Source: Sambucus nigra
Taxonomy: Eukaryota > Streptophyta > Magnoliopsida > Dipsacales > Adoxaceae
DNA length: 64,000 bases
Direction of reading: 5' to 3'
Assembly: GCA_949130495.1 (NCBI GenBank)
Contig: OX422211.1
Span: 445,974,219 to 446,038,218, forward strand
Shown here: positions 57,843 to 64,000 of the stretch, piece by piece
How the letters are laid out: every line of letters begins with the position of its first letter
Position numbering within the stretch: the first letter of the stretch is position 1
The notes under the pieces: model-generated
The model's database searches: none
What the model saw: only the letters and a program-made list of their open reading frames with translations
What the model was told of the DNA's origin: nothing
Made by a program: the position numbers and the translations under genes

Positions 57843-58297
57843 TGTGTGTCTAAATCCATCCATCCATTCAGATAGCAAAGGTTGAAGAATATCAAAATTT
57901 AATCCAAATCCTGAATCCGCTCCACTGATAGACATAATGTATCTTACGTCGCGAAAGCGTGTCACAACATACGGTATAAGGATGCATTACTATTGCCACA
58001 AGTGCACAACCAAAATGATTAACATATATTGAACTTTTCAAATAGAGTAATGGCACACAAAAATAAGCACAAAATGATATTGAGTCAATTATAATTCAGT
58101 GTTCCACTGTCTATCCCTATCTCACAAATCACAACAATTGTTGGATTATTTTGTAAGCAACGTTGCGTACACATATTGTGTTCTTATCATTATTCTTCCA
58201 TATTACACATAATATTTCCCATTATACCATTTCAAGAGTAGAAAACATTTAAATTCCAAACATGCAGTTTTAAATAAGTCCGATCACCAGAGTGAAC
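57843..58297. other. Spacer, nothing recognised
   Basis: AT-rich sequence up to the TSD of the next LTR. Confidence 0.5.
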
Positions 58298-61191
58298 TGT
58301 AATACCCCGTATTTTTGCATATTCATAATTTAATTAATTCGGGAATTAATTGAGAAAATACATTTTGTTTGAATTACGCGAGTGAAGTAATTTAATGTGA
58401 CTTGATAATGAATGTGAGTGTTAGATATTAATCAAGAGCTAGATACTGATTAATATTATGATATTATATTTACTAAGTGTGAATAGTAAATAATTAATGA
58501 TTAGTGTTATACGGCATAGCGAGTGATATGTGCGTATTCTATTTTATCTCACCGAGTGTCGCGTGTAGACTATTTGGAGATGGAAAATGAGAAATATACT
58601 TTTAGTGACTCGTATGATAATTTCGAGGTGACGAATGAGTCCGGAACGGTCGAACTAGTCAAAATAGTATACCCGGAGATGTCAATTGAGTCACGGGTCG
58701 AGTTTGGACCAAGCCGGCACCTTTGGAGGGTAATTTGGTCATTTTGAAAACAGAGGTTAAAGGACGTACGAAAATTAGAGCCTTTATATCTGATGATTAG
58801 AAGGGAGGGCTAGGGTTCATAACACAAAAAGCTTAGAGAGGCCATTAGAGGGAAGAGAGGAACCATTCCCAAAAGCAGAAGGAGGATTCTTGAAGGATTG
58901 AAAGAGTTCTTGCATCCTAAGTACCTAAGGAGTGAAGATTTGAAGAGGGAAACATCAAATCATCATCCACACCCACGAAATCAGACCCTTCAGTATATAA
59001 GGCAAGTTGTTTATTACATTTAAATGAAGTTATAATGCCCATGCGTAGAGATTTGTTGATAACCATGATTAAACCTATGTTCTTGGAGAAAAAGAATAGA
59101 TTTGATGTAGGTTTGTTAGGATTTGCATGTAGAATGATTTAACATATGTAGAGGATTAATAATCAGAGGAGACTTGATCATTCATACGAAATAAATCTGG
59201 GTTTGTGATTGGATATGTGGAAAGAACACAAAACTAGGGCATTGATGAAGTTTCACGGTTTCGATTCGTTCATGGTTGAATTCTGTGATGATTTAATATG
59301 TTTAAAGCGTTAGAAACCCTCCTAATGCATGTAGAAATGGTTAGGAATGTTTAGTTGTGACTTTGGTGTAGAGTAATATAAGTTGGTATTGGATTATGGG
59401 CGAAGAACGCATGAACAGACGAAGTTCGTGAATTGCAAACACCGAACCGGTCCGGCCCTAGACACATCGGATCGGTTCGTTTACAGAAAAATGAACCGGT
59501 TCGGCCTTTGGTTCATTTACAGAAAAATTTCAGAAAACTTCAGTTCTTTCTGTTTCTGACCTGGTTTTTCTAATCGATGATTGTGGAAATTCTTAGAACC
59601 TTATTAAGAGATTACGGGGAAATCGTTTATACTACAGTAGGCATAATTGCGATTTGTAGTTTAGTCTTAGTGAGAAAATCAAGACGGGAATCGATTGGGA
59701 TAGTTATGTCGCAAGTTATCGGGGAGAGAGATAATAAATTATGACAACTTTGGATGGAATGATAAGTAGACCAGTAGGGTAAATAATGATTTAACTACTG
59801 AAATAAATAAAAGGGGTGATCGGGACCCTTAGAGTGTGTGTGAATGCTCATGAATACGATAGTGCGATAAGTCGTAAAACAAAATGTACGGTAAGTATTA
59901 AAGAGAAACATACTACGTACTAATGTAAATGTTTGGGTTATGTGTATACCTACAAAATTACTTATAGGTGGAGTGAATACCTATTATTATAAATACTTGG
60001 GCGGTGAGAATGCTTAAAGTATTTCATAGTATTGGGGTCGATGATTATCCGGACCAATACGTTATACTCGAATTTGGGGTCGATGATTATCCGGACCAAA
60101 TAACCGGACCAATATACATTTGTATAACATTTACAATTGGGGTCGAGGGGTATCCGGACCAATGTAAATGATTGGATAATTGGAGTCAATGATCCTTATA
60201 GTATATATTGTGAGTGAAATATATACCTTATGAATAATCCGCTTATGAGGGATAGTAGAAAATTAGATGACGTGTATACATCTAAAGGTAAATTAAGTGG
60301 GGAAACTTAATTAAAGATTTAGTGTTAGACAGTGGACATCTAAGGAATAAATTAAGTAGTGAGGCTTAATTAAATATGAAAAGATAACATACGAGGATTG
60401 TGACTCGGTAAATAATTAACATATGAGTAGTGTTAATAAAATTATGTACTGTATGGGAGGTACGGGAACTTAGTGGTGTAGATGAGTTCAGTGGGATACT
60501 TTAATCTAGTTAGCTACGGTAGTATAGCTAGGTGGGCTAAGTATAGAATGTTAGGCGTGCACTTTATATGAGAGGTGAGGATAACTCAAGAGAGAGTGTG
60601 CGTGATCATGTATAATCAATAACTGAATTTTATTGTGATAAATGCTTGCTAAATATTTTCAAAATGTTTTGAGTACTAACTCTTGCTATAAAAATATTTT
60701 CAAAACCTTTTAGGTGTCCAACCACAAGGACGCCAGACTTGATATTCTGTTCCAGGGAGACAGAGCTGCGACACGGGTGGATGTTGCAGGATTTTGTTTA
60801 GACGCTTCCATTACTCATTTTGATCTAGTGTAGGATTTCAATATTTCAGTATGGACATGTTGTCCTTCATTACTTATTCAGATTCAGTTCAGGTAGTATT
60901 TGTTTTCATTATTGGAGTTTTATTTGGTTTGGTTTTAGCCGATGGTTTATTCGATAATATTTTATTCATTTATATTCTTGAGATGTTTAGACTATCTTAT
61001 GTTGGTGTTTGATTATATATTAGTTCCGCATGTTGTTTTTGTTTAATGAAAGATAAATTTGGCACCGGTTTAATTAACTAATAGTTGATTAGTAATTAAT
61101 TTGGTTTCAACAGTGATGCTAAGAATAAACCAATTTGTAAATCCTGATTTAATTTCTGATCACCCGATATTTAATTAGACGAAGTGTCACA
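58298..61191 (+). mobile_element. Solo LTR (2.9 kb), + orientation
   Basis: Starts TGTAATACCCCGTATTTTTG and ends GAAGTGTCACA, with a perfect TSD TGAAC on both sides (58293-58297, 61192-61196). A GGTGTCC...GGACGCC...GGATGTTGCAGGATTTTG block near 60714-60797 matches the - oriented copy at 23569-27175. GGGGTCGATGATTATCCGG-type units repeat at 60034-60165. No PBS or coding region. Confidence 0.85.
59442..59505. repeat. Cluster of GAACCGGTTC-type palindromes in the solo LTR
   Basis: CCGAACCGGTCCGG (59442-59455), ATCGGATCGGTTCG (about 59466-59479) and GAACCGGTTC (59493-59502). Confidence 0.88.
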
Positions 61192-61196
61192 TGAAC

Positions 61197-61815
61197 AAAG
61201 TTAATTCTAGCTCAAGAAAATTTGAAAAATATTGCATATAAACAATGACATAAAAACACGTATACCTCTACTAACTCTATTCTTTTGCGAAGTGAGATAA
61301 GACCTACTTGACAAATTGCTCAATTGCTTAAATTGTGATTGCTTCTTTGAAACCTGTTGCAAGGGAACGGAATATTAAGAACACAAAGATGAGAACATAA
61401 AACACGTATTACAATACCACGTTGAATTCCCATAGAGAAAAGCATAAACATTAGAGCACTCCAACAACAAACAAACAAAAATATCTCAACAATCAATCAT
61501 TTGAGAAGGTACAAACATCCCTCTCATTCACACAAAATAACAAAATTTTACAACATAAGAACAAAAAACAAAAACAAAAACAAAAAATGAGAATTTGTCG
61601 AGGGTCGCTTGTATGAGAGGTTTATATTAGTGTTCGATCCGAGACTTTTAATTGTTTAGTTTGCAATTTCTCGTATTATTGTAATATGACCACAAATTTG
61701 TGATAATATGACCGTCATTAATAGTTCAGTATACGACTCTCGTATTGTAACATAACTATACTAGATTTGTTATATTTGATAAATGAAATGATAATATTAA
61801 CTGCATTTAGTCAGA
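61197..61815. other. Spacer, nothing recognised
   Basis: AT-rich; a CAAAAA run near 61562-61587. No coding signal. Confidence 0.45.
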
Positions 61816-62115
61816 CCTGGCAACAGGTCGGTTCAGGTCATGTTCGTGTCGGGTCTTAATGAATTCGTGTGGAATTTTGCTACACCCGAACACGACCCGT
61901 TAGCTTAACGGGTCATGAATCCAATATTCGTACACGATTCGTTTTCCTAACGGGTTACATGACACGAACCCGTTTAACCCGTTAAAGTAACGAATCATTT
62001 TCAGGTCTTAACGGGTTTAACCCGTTGTACCCGTTTGACCCGATATGAACCGATAGGCACGTACCAATAAGACCCGTTAGCTACCAATAAGACCCGTTAG
62101 CTTTGCATAATTACA
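61816..62115. mobile_element. hAT-like remnant with ACCCGTT/CGGGTC motifs
   Basis: It starts near CCTGGCAACAGGTCGG and is filled with CGGGTC, AACGGGTT and GACCCGTT motifs in both orientations. It ends in a 21-bp direct repeat (ACCAATAAGACCCGTTAGCT). No intact right terminus or TSD. Confidence 0.6.
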
Positions 62116-62362
62116 TAGTGCTCGTTTTGCTCAAGTTTTTATGGTTACCGAGAATCTTTGAGCATTAGGAAAGAAATTCCCATTATGTGATTCTAACTCT
62201 TAACATGAAATTATGAGGCTTCATATGTTAATTAACCAATTGGGGATTACCATAAACCACAAAAATCGAACCAAACGAACACTTAATAGTAAATTCGTAA
62301 AATAACCATGTCACATCACATCTTAAAGTATTCTAAAAGTGATTGACAACAGCCTAAACTCA
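62116..62362. other. Spacer, nothing recognised
   Basis: AT-rich, no ORF or repeat noted. Confidence 0.4.
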
Positions 62363-62370
62363 AAAAGGGG

Positions 62371-63119
62371 CAATGTAGCACAGACACGGGTGTCGTGTCC
62401 GACACGACACGGACACGCCGACACGGCAAATCTAAAAAAATAAGGACACGACACGGCGGGGACACGGTATTAAATAAATATTTTTTATAATTATTTTTAT
62501 ATATAAAAAATATGAAATATCACATGAATACTAATCTCATACTAAGAACAACATTAAACATATAAGCATTAAGAGTATTAAATCCATTCTAAACATCAAA
62601 CATCACAATGATACTAAATTCCATACTAATAATAACAATCAAAATGCATATGGCTAATGCAACGTATTAAACAGAGATTAAAAAAAAAGATTAAATAGTT
62701 GAAAATAAAAAGGTGAGAAAAAGAAAAGAAGCCCTAGATTTGTTTTAGAGTGTGACATAATATCATGGTGGGTTTGTTGAGATACAACATATAAGAAACC
62801 CTAGATTTGTTTTAGAGTGTGACATAGTCGTGGCTTTGTTAATGTTAAAAGAAAGTTAAGTTTTTAAAATTAAAAAGTTACCCCATTTATATTTATAACT
62901 TATTATGTTTCCTGCCCCTTTTTTTTAAGTTATTATATATTTAAGTCAGCCGTGTCCCTTGCGTGTCTTAGCCGTGTCCCTTGCGTGTCCAACTATTTTT
63001 AAATGTCTTTTAAACCCGACACGCCACGTGGCGTGTCGGACACGTGTCCCTTGCGTGTCCGTGTCCTTTGAGTGTCCAACACTTATACACAGCTTTCGGG
63101 AAGTGTCCGTGCTTCATAG
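62371..63119. mobile_element. hAT-like MITE with GACACG subterminal motifs
   Basis: 749 bp between perfect TSDs AAAAGGGG (62363-62370 and 63120-63127). Termini CAATGTAGCACAGACAC and (reversed) CTATGAAGCACGGACAC differ at 3 of 17 positions. GACACG/CGTGTC motifs crowd both ends. A truncated relative ends at 20836. Confidence 0.92.
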
Positions 63120-63450
63120 AAAAGGGGCCTTTAGTCATAAACTCCTAACACTCAATCATATTAAACTACAAGTGTTTGGCCGAACACAAAAATTTTAAAA
63201 GTGTTTGTCCGCACAATAAAACACCCCTTATCCTAGGGCTTTAGACAAGTGACCCCAAAACAAAAAGGTCCATTCTTTCACTAAGAATACAGAGCAAACA
63301 CCAGCAAATAGAGAGCTACATGATCTAATTAAGGTCAGTAATTGCAATCTTGTGACAATAAGATAAACACAAATCACCAAATGCATAAAAACTGAGAAAT
63401 GCTTTGAGTCCCAAAAAAATCACTCCAAACAGCAATTAGTGTTGTACCTT

Positions 63451-63528
63451 GTGGTACGGGTCCCACCGGGTCACAACACTTTATTGTTGTTTGGGGCTGA
63501 TTTGGGAGATTTTTGGGACTCGTACCAC
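63451..63528. repeat. Short inverted repeat GTGGTACGGGTCCCA
   Basis: Arms 63451-63465 and 63514-63528 pair with one mismatch around a 48-bp loop. Confidence 0.8.
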
Positions 63529-63600
63529 TGCTCATTAAAATTTACAAGATTTACCAAAACCCCTTTTGCATTCATAGACCCCGCGAAAAAAGTTTTTTTG

Positions 63601-63799
63601 ACTTAGCCCCTATGATAATAACACATTTAGACATACCCCTAGAAGTTCAAATATTAAATTTACCCCCCTGCGGACAAAAATATGGGTTCTAATTTTGTAT
63701 TTTATGATTCTTAAAAATAAATTTATTTGTTGGTTGCAAGCCTAATTCTTTAACTTCTAGGGGTATCTCTAGATGAACTATTATGACAAGGGGCCAAGT
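63601..63799. repeat. Inverted repeat with arms of about 47 bp
   Basis: ACTTAGCCCCTATGATAAT...ACCCCTAGAAGTT (63601-63647) pairs imperfectly with 63752-63799. Probably a decayed MITE. The rest of the window to 64000 shows nothing else. Confidence 0.7.
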
Positions 63800-64000
63800 A
63801 AAAAAAAAAGTCTTTTTATCCCTTACCCATATTTTCTTTCTACACACCCCTAAAAAAAATTAAATTTTAATAAAATTTATAAAAGGTGAGGTTTAAATAA
63901 AGGATTTTTTCACTGTACCCATTAAATAATGCCTTAATTAGACATAAAACCCCGTTTTTTCAAAAAATTAAACTTAATCATTGAATCGCTTGTACCTTAT

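Noticed and set aside
58523..58747. 74-codon + strand ORF
   Set aside because: It lies within the solo LTR, and comparable LTR copies do not keep it open.

Overview
The window is nuclear DNA of a flowering plant. Spliced GT-AG exons, a mitochondrial FtsH4-type gene, CNL-type resistance-gene debris, plant LTR retrotransposon lineages (Tat/Retand-like, chromovirus, Athila-like), L1 LINEs, SINEs and many MITEs all say so. I cannot name the species. Only one host gene looks intact; almost everything else is transposable-element (TE) sequence or pseudogene.

Layout. 1-8618: the 3' part of a Tat/Retand-like Ty3/gypsy element on the + strand. It has a decayed pol with dual RNase H, an eight-unit array of a 103-bp repeat, a long antisense ORF that appears spliced, and a 3' LTR. 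9902-15684 (- strand): five exons of FTSH4, the mitochondrial i-AAA protease, with several MITEs in its introns. The short first exon, expected to carry the mitochondrial presequence, is not recognisable. 16150-29061: an L1 fragment, then a chromovirus whose integrase region is split by a hAT-like insertion (20252-27865) that itself holds further MITEs and a 3.6-kb solo LTR.

29529-31401: three hAT-like elements, one nested in another, each with a perfect 8-bp target-site duplication (TSD). 30150-42859 and 49565-55780: four tandem copies (A-D) of a unit holding a decayed NB-ARC/LRR pseudogene on the + strand and a second copy of its NB-ARC part on the - strand, followed in A, C and D by an L1 LINE. 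Copy C is cut by a solo-LTR-like sequence (42860-45695), and an Athila-like element (45696 to about 49560) separates C from D. 55781-64000: more hAT-like MITEs, a 2.9-kb solo LTR and small inverted repeats.

How parts relate. Insertions can be ordered because their TSDs are visible, and because the A-D units provide empty sites for one another. The most interesting structures are the head-to-head NLR inverted repeats, a 149-bp perfect hairpin inside a MITE, a set of hAT-like elements that share one architecture but use different short subterminal motifs, and clusters of short palindromes at comparable positions in four different LTRs. I found no prokaryote-like system, CRISPR array, rRNA gene or true tRNA gene.
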